Source of the DNA: Nitrospirota bacterium
Lineage (GTDB): Bacteria; Nitrospirota; UBA9217
Length of the DNA stretch: 47,631 nt
Assembly (NCBI GenBank): GCA_029858565.1
Contig: JAOUEV010000025.1
Location: 1-47,631 of the forward strand
Reading direction: 5' to 3'
The position numbers and the translations under genes are program-made. The notes below the pieces were generated by a model, which had not been told where the DNA came from, searched no databases, and saw nothing but the letters and a program-made list of their open reading frames with translations. Positions 8,317 through 17,918 of the stretch are shown one piece after another; the stretch's first letter is position 1; the number at the start of each line of letters is the position of its first letter.

Positions 8317-8916
8317 GTGAAGTGGATATATTCGATATGTTTTATAATAATTTGCTGTGCTGCTCATCCGCTTACCGCATACGCAGAATTTCTCGGACCC
8401 TATTCCGGCACGGTATACGACTCAACATCCGGTAAACCCATCGAGGGGGCATCAGTACTTTTTTATTGGATGAAGAGAGTGCCTCACTTCGAGATTGTAA
8501 CCGAGCTTATAGACACGAAGCTGACGCGTACAAATGCTAAGGGCACCTACGAGCTGTCGATAGCATTAGCAAGTACAGGCTTGCTCGAAGCCCTTGACTC
8601 CACACATGTGCTGATCTATGAACCGGGATACAAAGTATATATAAAGATGATCGATCATGATAATCCTTACGCAAAATCCGATCCGGAATTTCGAAACCGC
8701 AATAATGTGGTCAAACTCGAGCGCATCCCGCCCGATTTCGATCACAAAGCTCATTGCGAGCGAATAGAGCAAGCCTTGTGGAGTTTGGAACGCCAGTCGC
8801 ATTCGGAGGACAAGGGTGTGAGTGGGTTCGGGAGAAGCATGCCCTTTGAAAAGGGGCTGTTTCTCAGGCGCGTAGAATGGGAGAAGCGCAGGCAACTGAG
8901 GGAGGGTCGCAAGTGA
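8317..8916 (+). CDS. Secreted protein with a carboxypeptidase-regulatory-like (Ig-type) domain
   Basis: A 199-residue protein. GTG 8317 has CAGGAGG seven bases before it. Residues 1-23 are a clear signal peptide ending in AYA-EF. Residues about 27-115 (YSGTVYDSTSGKPIEGASV and a TNAKGTYEL-type turn) have the pattern of the small beta-sandwich domains that follow carboxypeptidases and occur in many exported proteins. The rest is charged, without recognisable motifs. Its last four bases overlap the start of the next gene, so the two are translated together. Base composition is more AT-rich than the flanking genes, a sign of separate origin. Function unknown. Confidence 0.75.
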   Translation: MKWIYSICFIIICCAAHPLTAYAEFLGPYSGTVYDSTSGKPIEGASVLFYWMKRVPHFEIVTELIDTKLTRTNAKGTYELSIALASTGLLEALDSTHVLIYEPGYKVYIKMIDHDNPYAKSDPEFRNRNNVVKLERIPPDFDHKAHCERIEQALWSLERQSHSEDKGVSGFGRSMPFEKGLFLRRVEWEKRRQLREGRK

Positions 8917-11900
8917 GGTCATCTTTCCTATGGGGCTGCCTAGCTCTCTGTCTCAGCCTTTTTCCTGCTACAGGAATTTCAAGCGATCAAGATAGATACT
9001 TGTCCTACTGGCTGGAGCTATTGAGACAGGGGAATGCTCAAGAGAAGCAACTGGCGCTGGGTAGCCTGGGCATCCTCCGTTATGAAGAATACAGAAAGGA
9101 CACCAAGGTGCTCGATCCGATCTTCGCAGCGCTTAAGGATAAGGATTCTGCCGTGCGTGAAGCTGCCGCAGCATTTTGGACGCATATGGAGGGCCCTCTT
9201 GGTATTTCCATGTTCAAGTCGAATATGGCCTCCCATTTTTTACCTGCATTGCAGGATGATGTGCCCGCTGTGCGTGCTGAAATAGCGAAGGCGATTGCGG
9301 TTCAGCAGTCCTTCGCCAACCAGCAATTGGTCGACGCTCTCATCAAAGGTCTAAGGGATAAGGACATTTGGGTAAGGGTGAATGTTGTTTACGCGCTTGG
9401 AGAGCTTGGGAAAAAGTATTGGTCTTTTTCTACGAAGAAGATACCTTTGCCGGATCAACAGCCGATCATGCCCCGAGATAATCACAAGCGAAGGACAAAA
9501 TCCGGTGCGGTGCCTGGTGGTGTAACGGCCCCGGGAGCAGATCCGCCATATCGCTCGACCAACAAGGATGGGTCTCGCGGACGACGACGAGCGGACACTC
9601 ACGAGATAGCTCATCATCCGGCTCTTGAAGACGAGTCAGCACTCAGCGATTGTGTTCCTTCCGGAAACGGCTATAAGGTGGAGATAACTAAGCAATTGTT
9701 GGCAAGCGCTCAATCTCTTGATGTAAGCGGCGCCATAGTATCCATGACGAGACTGCTCGAAGAGGACGTTGACTGGCGTGATGTATTCGTCAAACAAGAG
9801 GTCGTGTATGCCTTTGCAAAGATGCATGTCGAGGATGAAGAGGCTATTGGCACGTTGTTGCGGAAGTACGATCATCCCTATTTGAAGAAACCAATCATAG
9901 AAACCCTGGGTATTATCGGAGCGCTCCAAGCCGAGCAGGCGCTCTTGAGATCGCTCGAGGACAATGATGAAAGCATTCGAAAGATCGCTCTTAATTCGCT
10001 GTCGGCGCTGCCGATCAAATGGGCGGAGCGAAAGAAGGAAAGAACTATTCAGATCTACAAGGATCAACTGACCAATCGATACCCGGAAGCCCGAATATAT
10101 GCCGTACGAGTTTTGGCTCGGGCAGCCTTTGTGGAGTGCGAGAAGCTTATTGTTTCCTTGCTTGGCGACAGAAATGAATCGGTCGTGATAGCGGTCGTAG
10201 AGGAACTGGGGCGACGCTGCGACGACAGGTTCCTTAAGGATCTCATCCCCCTTTTCGCGAGTGATAATGAGTTGGTACGAGATGCATCCGTTAAGGCCTT
10301 TCATCAGATTGCCGAGAGGACCACAAAGGAGCACGCTCTTGGCGAGCGAAAAGGCACATCGCGGTCTACTATAATGTTGAGTGATAATATGCCGCGACTG
10401 CATGCTCGCCAGATTCATCGAACAGCCTCCGGGTTGCTCATTGCGGTATTGGCAAAAGGAAGTGTAGTCGGGACAATGAGCGCATTGAGTATACTTGACG
10501 ATTTCGAAGATGAAAGGATCGAACCCCAACTGATCCGGTTGCTCGATAATAACTCGCTGAAAGTGCGCAATCGATCCGCATTCCTCCTCCGAGAATATGG
10601 GACCGACCAGGCTGTGGCGGCATTGGTCAAGGCACTCGATACCGCAGACAGATCGCTTAAGCTGAATTTGATATTTGCACTGGATGTCATTGGAGATATG
10701 CGCGCGAAAGATCCCTTGATTGCAATGCTTAAAGACAAGGACGAGACTGTCCGGTCCTATGCGTTAAGTGCGCTTGGGAAATATGATGATTCGTCAGTAG
10801 CAGATGCCTCCCTTCGCTCGCTCTCCGGTGAAACATCGGGAGCGGATCGAGCTTCTGCAATCAAGCTGTTAGGCAATAAACGGGATCCGCGTGCTGTGGA
10901 GTTGACGTTGAGTGCGCTGAACGAATATTGGGGACCCTCTGAATTCATGTTGAGCGAATTTGGTGATGTATCCTCTCAACAACGTGTGAGCGAAATTCTT
11001 GAGCGGTATGGATTGTTGAAAGATCAAGAGCTCATCATAAGCTTGAACAAATTGCTAGACAAACCAGATCTGTACAAGAAAATAAAGCATGATCACGAGT
11101 GGCAGCGTATATCGAAACGACTGGAAATGCTTGAGCAGAGATACAACAGGTCACAAAAGGCACCAGAGCTTCGTATATTGAACCGTGGGGTTTTGGAAGA
11201 ATTCTACCCGCAGGCGTTCCACAAGAGATATGACGACAAGACCGGTAACGTGATCAAGGTGATGCCAGAGCTTGAGTATTTGGGTAAGATTGGTGAAAAG
11301 CGGGCCGTCGAGCCCATCCTTTCTATTCTCGAAAATGAAATGAAGAAAGGGCCGGGGGTCGATGACCATTACAAAGTTCCGCTGGTCTCTGCACTCGGTC
11401 GACTGGACGATCTGCGACCTGTAGGGGTATTCGCTCAACTCCTGAGGTGCAAGGAGTCGTCGAATCCACTGAAAGAGGAAGTTCTCAAGGCATTAGGCCG
11501 GCTGAAAGCACGTGAAGCTGTTTCCCTGCTGCGGCAAATGTTGCAGGATGGGCGGAACGGGCTAGTTATGCGAGCGATTCAGGCCCTCGGAGAAATTGGC
11601 GATCCGCAAGTTATCGATGATTTGAAGGCAAAACTGTATCAAGATACCAGTATGTCGCCGTATGTAGTAAAAGCACTTTTACAGATCGGCGGCGACCGCG
11701 CGACTCTCGTGCTTATCGAGTACATGGTGGGGGACGGCGCCATGTCGAGCCATGATGATATATTCAGCTTTGTTCAGAGCTTGGACAGAAATCAGGCGGT
11801 CAGATTTTTCTTGAAATTCGCCGGAACAGCAGGTCGCGCAGATCGTCGGATCGTGAAGGTCGTTGAGATTCTTAAGACCTATAAGCCGCTGGCACAGATC

Positions 11901-13382
11901 GAGCAAATTGCACGCAGAAGCGAGGAGGAGGACCGGGACCTGTGGGTGGGCTATGTGCTCTTACTGGGAGAATTGCGGGACCCCGCCTTCATCAAGCCGC
12001 TCAAACAATATCTGAGAGATCCCGATCCTCGAGTGCGTAAAATAGCCCAAGAATCTTTGGAAGTCATCGAAGCCTCGAGTGTCGGTAACAACGCAGAAAA
12101 AGCACTGCCTGCTTCACAAGGAAAAAGGAATTTCGATGCCAGTATAAAGAACCGCTTGTGGTCGCAACGCTTGGCTATCAGGACAGCTTTTGCGAATGCC
12201 GTTCCAATGGCGCTAGATGGTCAATCTATTTACCTGGGGGGGTTCGGCGCAAGGACCAATCCCCGCTATCCAGTGCTTGACACGGCCTGGAAATTGGAGA
12301 AACGGGCTGTAGCGGATGGCGCGTCGATTCCGAAATTCGGCGACCAAGGAATAGTTTCAACCGATGCCACAGGCCGTATTACCGGCTTGGCTATTGAGGC
12401 GGCGTCCATCTATATGTGCGGATTTGACGAGGAGTTGACCACTCGGCGCTACCTGTGGCGTGTCGAAAAGAGACGATCTGAAGACGGTCTTCTTGACCCT
12501 GAGTTTGGCACCGGCGGAATAGTTAAAGTAAAACCCCAGAGTAATAATGAAAATTTAATGCCGTCGGCAATTCTATCTGTTGAGGATAATCTTATTGTCG
12601 CGGGTCACTGGACCAGATCCTCGCCCATGTATACGAGCCAAGCTCGGTTAGAAAAGCGCTCGAAGAAAACCGGTGCTTTGGTCGCTAAGTTTGGCATGCA
12701 GGGCGTCGTAATGATCGATGCATATGATATCCTAGCTGTCGCTGCCGATGCTTCCAACATCTATGTAGCAGCCGTGGATCACTCACTTGGAGTATCTGAT
12801 GCGCGCTGGCATATTCAGAAAAGATCATTAGAAAATGGCTCGCTTGTCTCATCATTTGGCCTCGATGGAATAGTAACTGAGAATCCGGGGCCGAGCGAAG
12901 ATCAGATCAATGCGCTTGCGGTCGAGGGCGACTATCTTTATGCTGTTGGCTTCAGCGTTATACCAGGAAAGTACACTGAGTGGCGAATTGAAAAACGCCG
13001 AACATCTGACGGCGCACTTGTTCCTTCATTCGGCAGGGCAGGTATTGTAACGAGCAGCAGGGGCACTGGATACGATCGGGCAATATCATTGGCGATCGAT
13101 CGGATAACGCCCGGGTTCATGTATATCGTTGGCAGGCATTCCGCGGGAGGTACCAAAGATAAACAATGGCGAATCGAAAAGCGTCGACTGGACAACGGAT
13201 CGCTTGTTGCTGATTTCGGAGAAGAAGGAATCATAACTTACAATCCAAGCGAACTCAGTGAAGGGGCTGCAGGTATAGTCGCAGACGATAGATTCATCTA
13301 TGTTACTGGAGACGATTACAGTCAGGTTAAATCCAATAGCGCGGGAGGCGGTATGTGGCAGTTGCTGAAATTTGCAAAGTAA
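8913..13382 (+). CDS. Very large exported HEAT-repeat protein with C-terminal delta-60-type repeats
   Basis: About 1489 residues. The GTG at 8913 overlaps the previous stop (GTGA) and has GGGAGG before it; it gives a signal peptide (MRSSFLWGCLALCLSLFPA), so it is preferred over the upstream ATG. Residues about 30-190 and 260-1060 consist of HEAT-like helical repeats (patterns such as LKDKDSAVREAAAAF and LRDPDPRVRKIAQESL). A charged low-complexity insert interrupts them at about 190-250. The last ~400 residues carry at least six copies of a unit with WRIEKR, then about ten residues, then FG.xGIV, the delta-60 repeat pattern thought to form a beta-propeller. This suggests a periplasmic or surface scaffold; no catalytic motif was found. 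GC is visibly lower than in flanking genes, consistent with acquisition by transfer. Confidence 0.8.
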   Translation: MRSSFLWGCLALCLSLFPATGISSDQDRYLSYWLELLRQGNAQEKQLALGSLGILRYEEYRKDTKVLDPIFAALKDKDSAVREAAAAFWTHMEGPLGISMFKSNMASHFLPALQDDVPAVRAEIAKAIAVQQSFANQQLVDALIKGLRDKDIWVRVNVVYALGELGKKYWSFSTKKIPLPDQQPIMPRDNHKRRTKSGAVPGGVTAPGADPPYRSTNKDGSRGRRRADTHEIAHHPALEDESALSDCVPSGNGYKVEITKQLLASAQSLDVSGAIVSMTRLLEEDVDWRDVFVKQEVVYAFAKMHVEDEEAIGTLLRKYDHPYLKKPIIETLGIIGALQAEQALLRSLEDNDESIRKIALNSLSALPIKWAERKKERTIQIYKDQLTNRYPEARIYAVRVLARAAFVECEKLIVSLLGDRNESVVIAVVEELGRRCDDRFLKDLIPLFASDNELVRDASVKAFHQIAERTTKEHALGERKGTSRSTIMLSDNMPRLHARQIHRTASGLLIAVLAKGSVVGTMSALSILDDFEDERIEPQLIRLLDNNSLKVRNRSAFLLREYGTDQAVAALVKALDTADRSLKLNLIFALDVIGDMRAKDPLIAMLKDKDETVRSYALSALGKYDDSSVADASLRSLSGETSGADRASAIKLLGNKRDPRAVELTLSALNEYWGPSEFMLSEFGDVSSQQRVSEILERYGLLKDQELIISLNKLLDKPDLYKKIKHDHEWQRISKRLEMLEQRYNRSQKAPELRILNRGVLEEFYPQAFHKRYDDKTGNVIKVMPELEYLGKIGEKRAVEPILSILENEMKKGPGVDDHYKVPLVSALGRLDDLRPVGVFAQLLRCKESSNPLKEEVLKALGRLKAREAVSLLRQMLQDGRNGLVMRAIQALGEIGDPQVIDDLKAKLYQDTSMSPYVVKALLQIGGDRATLVLIEYMVGDGAMSSHDDIFSFVQSLDRNQAVRFFLKFAGTAGRADRRIVKVVEILKTYKPLAQIEQIARRSEEEDRDLWVGYVLLLGELRDPAFIKPLKQYLRDPDPRVRKIAQESLEVIEASSVGNNAEKALPASQGKRNFDASIKNRLWSQRLAIRTAFANAVPMALDGQSIYLGGFGARTNPRYPVLDTAWKLEKRAVADGASIPKFGDQGIVSTDATGRITGLAIEAASIYMCGFDEELTTRRYLWRVEKRRSEDGLLDPEFGTGGIVKVKPQSNNENLMPSAILSVEDNLIVAGHWTRSSPMYTSQARLEKRSKKTGALVAKFGMQGVVMIDAYDILAVAADASNIYVAAVDHSLGVSDARWHIQKRSLENGSLVSSFGLDGIVTENPGPSEDQINALAVEGDYLYAVGFSVIPGKYTEWRIEKRRTSDGALVPSFGRAGIVTSSRGTGYDRAISLAIDRITPGFMYIVGRHSAGGTKDKQWRIEKRRLDNGSLVADFGEEGIITYNPSELSEGAAGIVADDRFIYVTGDDYSQVKSNSAGGGMWQLLKFAK

Positions 13383-13514
13383 CCTTTGGGACTCCTCGGC
13401 AAACACACAATAGACACAAGATGAGAAAGTGGATTAGTATCGATCTGTGACATAGTTCTTTATAGGAAGGCGACTGATACATACGGTGCTACTCGATGAT
13501 TCATCGCGATGCAT

Positions 13515-13638
13515 TCTGAGAGCCAACTTTCCCAAGGTTTCAGATGAACCGCGGCGAGCTTGCCACGTTGTACTGCTTCGTGTTCCTGCTCATCGCTGCA
13601 AAGGGAGCAGGATCTGGTCGCTGGACAGGAAGGATTAG
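13515..13638 (+). pseudogene. Second doxX 3'-end fragment
   Basis: The stretch GAGCTTGCC...TGCTTCGTGTTCCTGCTCAT matches the 3' end of the broken doxX at 7976-8028 at about 75-80 percent over 90 bases. It encodes RGELATLYCFVFLLIAAKGAG; after a one-base slip it ends IWSLDRKD and TAG (13636-13638), the expected DoxX C-terminus. Most of the gene is missing and the fragment is frameshifted. It occupies most of the 315-base gap at 13383-13697; the rest of that gap shows nothing else. Confidence 0.65.
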
Positions 13639-13697
13639 CACTACATCCAGGCAAGTCCCCCCTCACCCGGGGGAGAGGATAAAAAGGAGGCACTATC

Positions 13698-14429
13698 ATG
13701 AAATACCTACTTCCCCTGCTGCTTTTGACGCTGCTCGCCACGCCCCTTCACGCACAGGAAGCATTTGAAAAGGATGTGATCAAGACCTCTGGCGGCGATC
13801 TGGAGATCACCTTTATCGGCCATGGTACGCTCATGATGAAGTTCGGCGGTAAAGTGATCCATGTAGACCCCTTCAGCAAGGTCGCGGATTATTCCAAGCT
13901 GCCGAAGGCGGACCTGCTGCTGATCACCCACGAGCACCAGGACCATCTGGACATGGCGGTGATCGGCGCAATCAGGAGGCCGGACACGAGGGTGGTCCTG
14001 ACCGAGGAGGGCGCGAAGAAGCTCTCTGACGGCATGATCATGAAAAACGGCGACGTCCAGACCGTTTTGGGTGTGAAGATCGAGGCAGTGCCTGCCTACA
14101 ACCTGGTGCACAAGCGCGAGAACGGCCAGCCCTATCATCCCAAGGGACAGGGGAACGGGTACGTGCTGACCTTCGGCGCTACGCGGCTCTACATCGCCGG
14201 GGACACCGAGAACACGCCGGAGATGACAGCGCTCAAGAACATCGACGTCGCTTTCCTGCCCATGAACCTTCCCTACACCATGACGCCCGAGATGGTGGCG
14301 GACGCTGCAAAGGCATTCAAGCCCAAGGTGCTCTATCCTTATCATACGGGGGATTCTGATGTGACGAAACTCATCAGCTTGATGAACGATGCGGGAAATG
14401 TTGAAGTGAAGATCAGGAAGATGAAATAA
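13698..14429 (+). CDS. Exported metallo-beta-lactamase-fold hydrolase
   Basis: A 243-residue protein with a signal peptide (residues 1-19, cut after LHA). It has the metal-binding motif HEHQDHLD (His78, His80, Asp82, His83), a later GDTE and a C-terminal PYHTGDSD, as in the UPF0173/UlaG-like branch of the family. Those proteins are usually cytoplasmic, so the signal peptide is notable; this one should act in the periplasm. AAAGGAGG lies just before ATG 13698. The substrate is unknown. It stands alone between the doxX fragment and pyruvate kinase. Confidence 0.86.
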   Translation: MKYLLPLLLLTLLATPLHAQEAFEKDVIKTSGGDLEITFIGHGTLMMKFGGKVIHVDPFSKVADYSKLPKADLLLITHEHQDHLDMAVIGAIRRPDTRVVLTEEGAKKLSDGMIMKNGDVQTVLGVKIEAVPAYNLVHKRENGQPYHPKGQGNGYVLTFGATRLYIAGDTENTPEMTALKNIDVAFLPMNLPYTMTPEMVADAAKAFKPKVLYPYHTGDSDVTKLISLMNDAGNVEVKIRKMK

Positions 14430-14523
14430 GCATTATCTCCTGAGCGAATTCAGTGCTATACTCTTTGGAAGCAGCGGGTGTCCTTCCGCAAAGCGGCACT
14501 TGATATCTACCAAGAGGTCCTGC

Positions 14524-16017
14524 ATGGCAATTACGCTCCGTCCTGACGAGAACATCGACCGCTTCAAGCTCGGCCTGAACCACAAGTACCTTCATTTCCG
14601 CAGGACCAAGATCATCGCCACCATCGGCCCCGCGTCCTCCAGCCCCGTCATGATCAAAAAGCTGCTCAGGAGCGGCATGAACGTGTGCCGCATCAACTTT
14701 TCCCACGGCAAGCCGGATGATCATCTCAAGACAATGGCGCTGATCAGGAAGATCTCCGCCCAGCTCCGCATCCCGGTGGCGATCCTCGGGGACCTCTGCG
14801 GCCCCAAGATCCGCGTCGGCAGGTTCCGGAATGACGCCGTGACGCTGAAGGACGGTTCCATCGTTATGATCACCGTGGATAAGGTGCTGGGTACGGAAAC
14901 GCTCATTCCCTGCCAGTACAAGCAGCTGGTACGCGAGGTGAAGGTCAACGAACAGATCCTGCTCGACGACGGGAACCTGGAGCTGAAAGTGCTGGGCAAG
15001 GAGAACGGCCGGGTCCGTGCGCGGGTGGTGCGCGGCGGCATCCTCAAGAACAACAAAGGCATGAACCTGCCGGACACGAAGCTGAAGGTCGCTGCCCTGA
15101 CGGCAAAGGACCGAAAGGACGCGATCTATTGCATCAAAGGCGGCGTGGACTACATCGCCCTTTCCTTTGTGCGGAAATCCCGGGACATCGAGGACTTGAA
15201 AAAGATCCTGCGCCGCAGGAAGGCGGACATCCATGTGATCGCCAAGATCGAGAAGCCCGAGGCGCTCGACAATATCCGCGAGATCATCGCGGCAGCCGAC
15301 GGCATCATGATCGCCCGGGGCGACCTGGGTGTCGAGCTGCCCGCGAAAAAGGTGCCTTTTATCCAGGACACGCTGATCGAAGCCTGCATCTCCGAGCGGA
15401 AGCCGGTGATCGTGGCAACCCAGATGCTCGAAAGCATGATGGAACACGGCCGGCCCACGCGCGCCGAGGTCACCGACGTGTCCATGGCCTGCGACTCCGG
15501 CGCAGACGCGGTGATGCTCTCGGGCGAGACAGCATCAGGCAAATATCCCCTGGAAGCGCTTACCACCATGGACGCGATCCTTCGGGAAACCGAGTCCTAT
15601 CGGTTCTTTGCCCGGGGCGGCCTGTTCCGGGACCCGCTGACGCGGCCCACGCGGGATGTACAGGACGCGGTGAGCGCAGCGATCTCCCAGCTCTCCCGCG
15701 ACCTCATGGTCCGCTGCGTTCTGACCGAGACCCGGACCGGCCGAACCGCCATCGTCGTGGCGGCTGACAGGCCCTCCTCGCCGATCCTCGCCCTGACACC
15801 ATCGGTCTCGGTGCTGCGAAAACTGCTGCTCATATGGGGCGTTGTTCCGAACCTGACCACGGGAAAGCTCTTCTCCGTGGACAAGAGCCTTGCTTTCGCG
15901 GAATCTTTTATGCGGAAACAGGACATTGCCAAGTCCGGCGACTACATGCTCCTCGTGCGAGGCATCGGATATAAGAAGACCGACATCCAGTCGATCATCG
16001 TCCACCAGATGTCCTAG
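14524..16017 (+). CDS. pyk: Pyruvate kinase
   Basis: A 497-residue glycolytic enzyme converting phosphoenolpyruvate and ADP to pyruvate and ATP in the cytoplasm. Signatures: TKIIATIGPAS, NVCRINFSHG, the beta-barrel insertion domain (about 110-200), the catalytic-lysine region HVIAKIEKPEAL, the metal site MIARGDLGVELP and MLSGETASGKYP. The C-terminal allosteric domain is present (about 385-497). ATG 14524 follows AGAGG at a normal distance; the frame extends to 14500 but without a ribosome site. The N-terminus is about 25 residues longer than the shortest family members. Confidence 0.97.
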   Translation: MAITLRPDENIDRFKLGLNHKYLHFRRTKIIATIGPASSSPVMIKKLLRSGMNVCRINFSHGKPDDHLKTMALIRKISAQLRIPVAILGDLCGPKIRVGRFRNDAVTLKDGSIVMITVDKVLGTETLIPCQYKQLVREVKVNEQILLDDGNLELKVLGKENGRVRARVVRGGILKNNKGMNLPDTKLKVAALTAKDRKDAIYCIKGGVDYIALSFVRKSRDIEDLKKILRRRKADIHVIAKIEKPEALDNIREIIAAADGIMIARGDLGVELPAKKVPFIQDTLIEACISERKPVIVATQMLESMMEHGRPTRAEVTDVSMACDSGADAVMLSGETASGKYPLEALTTMDAILRETESYRFFARGGLFRDPLTRPTRDVQDAVSAAISQLSRDLMVRCVLTETRTGRTAIVVAADRPSSPILALTPSVSVLRKLLLIWGVVPNLTTGKLFSVDKSLAFAESFMRKQDIAKSGDYMLLVRGIGYKKTDIQSIIVHQMS

Positions 16018-16108
16018 CCAAATCTCTTGCCATTTTGCTCCTGATAATGTAATTTTCCCGAGGATCCCGGCACGCTCGTCGCAGACTCTATTCCACGAGG
16101 AGTACACA

Positions 16109-17119
16109 ATGATGCATTTGCCCTTTTCGCGTTCCCGTTGCGGGTGTTCTGTCGCAGCAGTGCTGCTTGTCGCATTGTTGTCCGCTTTTGGATGCGCTGA
16201 GAAAACAGCGGCGCCAAAGCTTACTTCCGAAGAAAAAGACAGAGAACGCGCGCGGGTGAAAGCAATCTTCACCCAGATCGACCAGGAGAACAATACGGTG
16301 AAGCGTACGGCCGGGTGGTTGAAGGAAGCGTACCAGGGGATCGGGATCAAGAAATTGAACGATGTCCCCCGGGACAGCTTCTCGTCCTACGCCAGCTTTC
16401 TTTACAAGAATCAGGTCTACGTCATAGTCCATCCGGGATACTTCACTTTTTTCCAGAACACCGGCGATGTCCCTCTTGGCCAGGTCGTTGAGGGGATGCC
16501 CATATTGAATGTGGTCGAGCGGTTCACCATGGATCTCAAGCCGGAGCAGCAGAACCTTCGCATCATGAGGGAACAGGAGCGCATTCTTCGCGACTTCATG
16601 GAGTTCATGTCCCGCGACAAGAAGCTTCTCATCGTGGTCGTACCCGGTGACTACCGTGCCCATATATCGGTCAAGGGAGCGGATGCCGGTGATGAATACG
16701 CCCGCTTCCTGAATGACCTCACCAATCGGTCGGAGTCGGTGCTGTACGTGGAATCGGAGACCTGGAGCAACGGCTTCCTGGCCCAGCGGGAACTGAACCT
16801 GTTCGCTGATTTCGTGAACGCTGTGGGCGCGAAGCGGGTCGTAATCGGCGGAGGATACATCGGGATGTGCCTGGACAATTTCTACGCGTCCATTGTGAAG
16901 GAGAAAATACCGCGCAGCAAGGCATCCTTTGCACTTGATCTCACCACGATCTCTCCGGCCATGGAGGTCCCGTCCGGCATCGAGGTGCTGGACCAGTCCG
17001 GCAGGCTGGATTTTGCCGGTGTGAAAAAATATTTCCGTTCCAGGGGCGATACGATGCTGCAGGATGAGGCAAAGCGGCTTCGGAAAAATCCTTTTTACGA
17101 TGTGTATGCGCACCGCTAG
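16109..17119 (+). CDS. Lipoprotein of unknown function
   Basis: A 336-residue protein. Two adjacent ATGs (16109, 16112) follow CGAGGAG, and the N-terminus is a lipoprotein signal with lipobox LSAFGC-A. The mature part is mixed alpha/beta and well ordered, with LLIVVVPGDYRAHISVKG and RVVIGGGYIGMCLDNFY as its most distinctive stretches; the latter pair looks like Rossmann-type strands. I do not recognise the family. It is followed at once by a bidirectional terminator. Confidence 0.75.
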   Translation: MMHLPFSRSRCGCSVAAVLLVALLSAFGCAEKTAAPKLTSEEKDRERARVKAIFTQIDQENNTVKRTAGWLKEAYQGIGIKKLNDVPRDSFSSYASFLYKNQVYVIVHPGYFTFFQNTGDVPLGQVVEGMPILNVVERFTMDLKPEQQNLRIMREQERILRDFMEFMSRDKKLLIVVVPGDYRAHISVKGADAGDEYARFLNDLTNRSESVLYVESETWSNGFLAQRELNLFADFVNAVGAKRVVIGGGYIGMCLDNFYASIVKEKIPRSKASFALDLTTISPAMEVPSGIEVLDQSGRLDFAGVKKYFRSRGDTMLQDEAKRLRKNPFYDVYAHR

Positions 17120-17135
17120 GGTCCGGCACCGAGCA

Positions 17136-17173
17136 AAAAAACCCTTCACCATCAGCGGTGAAGGGTTTTTTAT
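17136..17173. terminator. Bidirectional rho-independent terminator
   Basis: AACCCTTCACC (17140-17150) pairs perfectly with GGTGAAGGGTT (17157-17167), flanked by an A run on the left and a T run on the right. It ends both the lipoprotein gene and the convergent peroxiredoxin gene. Confidence 0.92.
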
Positions 17174-17192
17174 TTCGTTAAGGAAACCGGCG

Positions 17193-17810
17193 TTATTTCT
17201 TCTTCATTGCTTCGGCAACCCGGCCGACCATTTTGATGGACGGCTTGAGTGTCACATCGCCCTTCCGCTTCCATTGCGCCGGCACTGCTTCCGCCGGGCT
17301 TCCGGCCAGAAGGATGTTCGCACGGATCTTTCTGATCAGCTCGTCGATGTTCCTTCCGAGATTATAGAAGTTCATCTCTGAGTTCAACAGCACGCCCTGG
17401 GGGCTGATGATGTAGGTTCCGCGCAAGGCCAGGCCTGTTGCTTCGTCAAGCACATTGTAGGCGTGGCATGCCGCGCCCGTGGGATCGGACCCCATAAGGT
17501 AGCGAACGTTCGCCAGGGCCTTTTCATCCCGCTGCCATGCCAGATGCACGAACTTGGTGTCCCTGCTCACGGTGATCAGCTCGGCCTTCAGGTTCCGGAA
17601 CTCCTCCTGCCGCTCTGCCAGGGCGGCGAATTCCGTTGCTCAGACAAACGTGAAGTCCGCAGGATAGAAAAACAGCACTGTCCATTTCTTTGCGGCCATG
17701 AGCTTCTTGAGACTGACCTCTCCGAATACCTGTTTTGCCGGATCAAATGTTTCCAGGAGAAAATCCGGCGCCTTCTGACCGACCCTGAGTGAACCGCAGC
17801 ATTCTGACAT
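17193..17810 (-). CDS. AhpC/Prx1-type peroxiredoxin, apparent selenoprotein (in-frame TGA at 17640-17642)
   Basis: Read through the TGA this is a 205-residue peroxiredoxin that reduces peroxides in the cytoplasm. ATG 17808-17810 has AAAGGAGG upstream. FFYPADFTFV is followed by TGA and then ATEFAAL; the family has Cys here (FTFVCPTE), so the peroxidatic residue is selenocysteine 57. Both halves lie in one frame with no other break. At the usual resolving-cysteine position (EVCPANW in relatives) this protein reads EAVPAQW, with Val176, so it lacks that cysteine; Cys115 (GAACHAYNV) is the only later cysteine. Catalysis probably needs an external thiol reductant. A SECIS-like hairpin follows the TGA. 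Sec-containing peroxiredoxins are known in anaerobes. Confidence 0.9.
17597..17634 (-). promoter_or_regulatory. SECIS-like hairpin for the peroxiredoxin gene
   Basis: On the minus strand, GGAATTC (17634-17628) pairs with GAGTTCC (17603-17597, one G-U), and GCCGC (17627-17623) with GCGGC (17613-17609). The apical part is CCTGGCAGA, with GG exposed about 20 bases after the TGA. A five-base bulge (AGGAG) is on the 3' side, as in the hairpin at 7043-7082. Confidence 0.7.
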
Positions 17811-17918
17811 GAGAGCCTCCTTTGGTGGTTTTAACTTCCCCGGTGTCCTTTTCCAGTTTAGCTGAGTTATCGATCGCCCTCGAGGAAACGCGCTTCTGCA
17901 GGTCATCAGCAAGAGACC

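Noticed and set aside
9636-10529. Minus-strand open frame of 297 codons inside the HEAT-protein gene
   Set aside because: Shadow of a clear repeat protein; no start signal.
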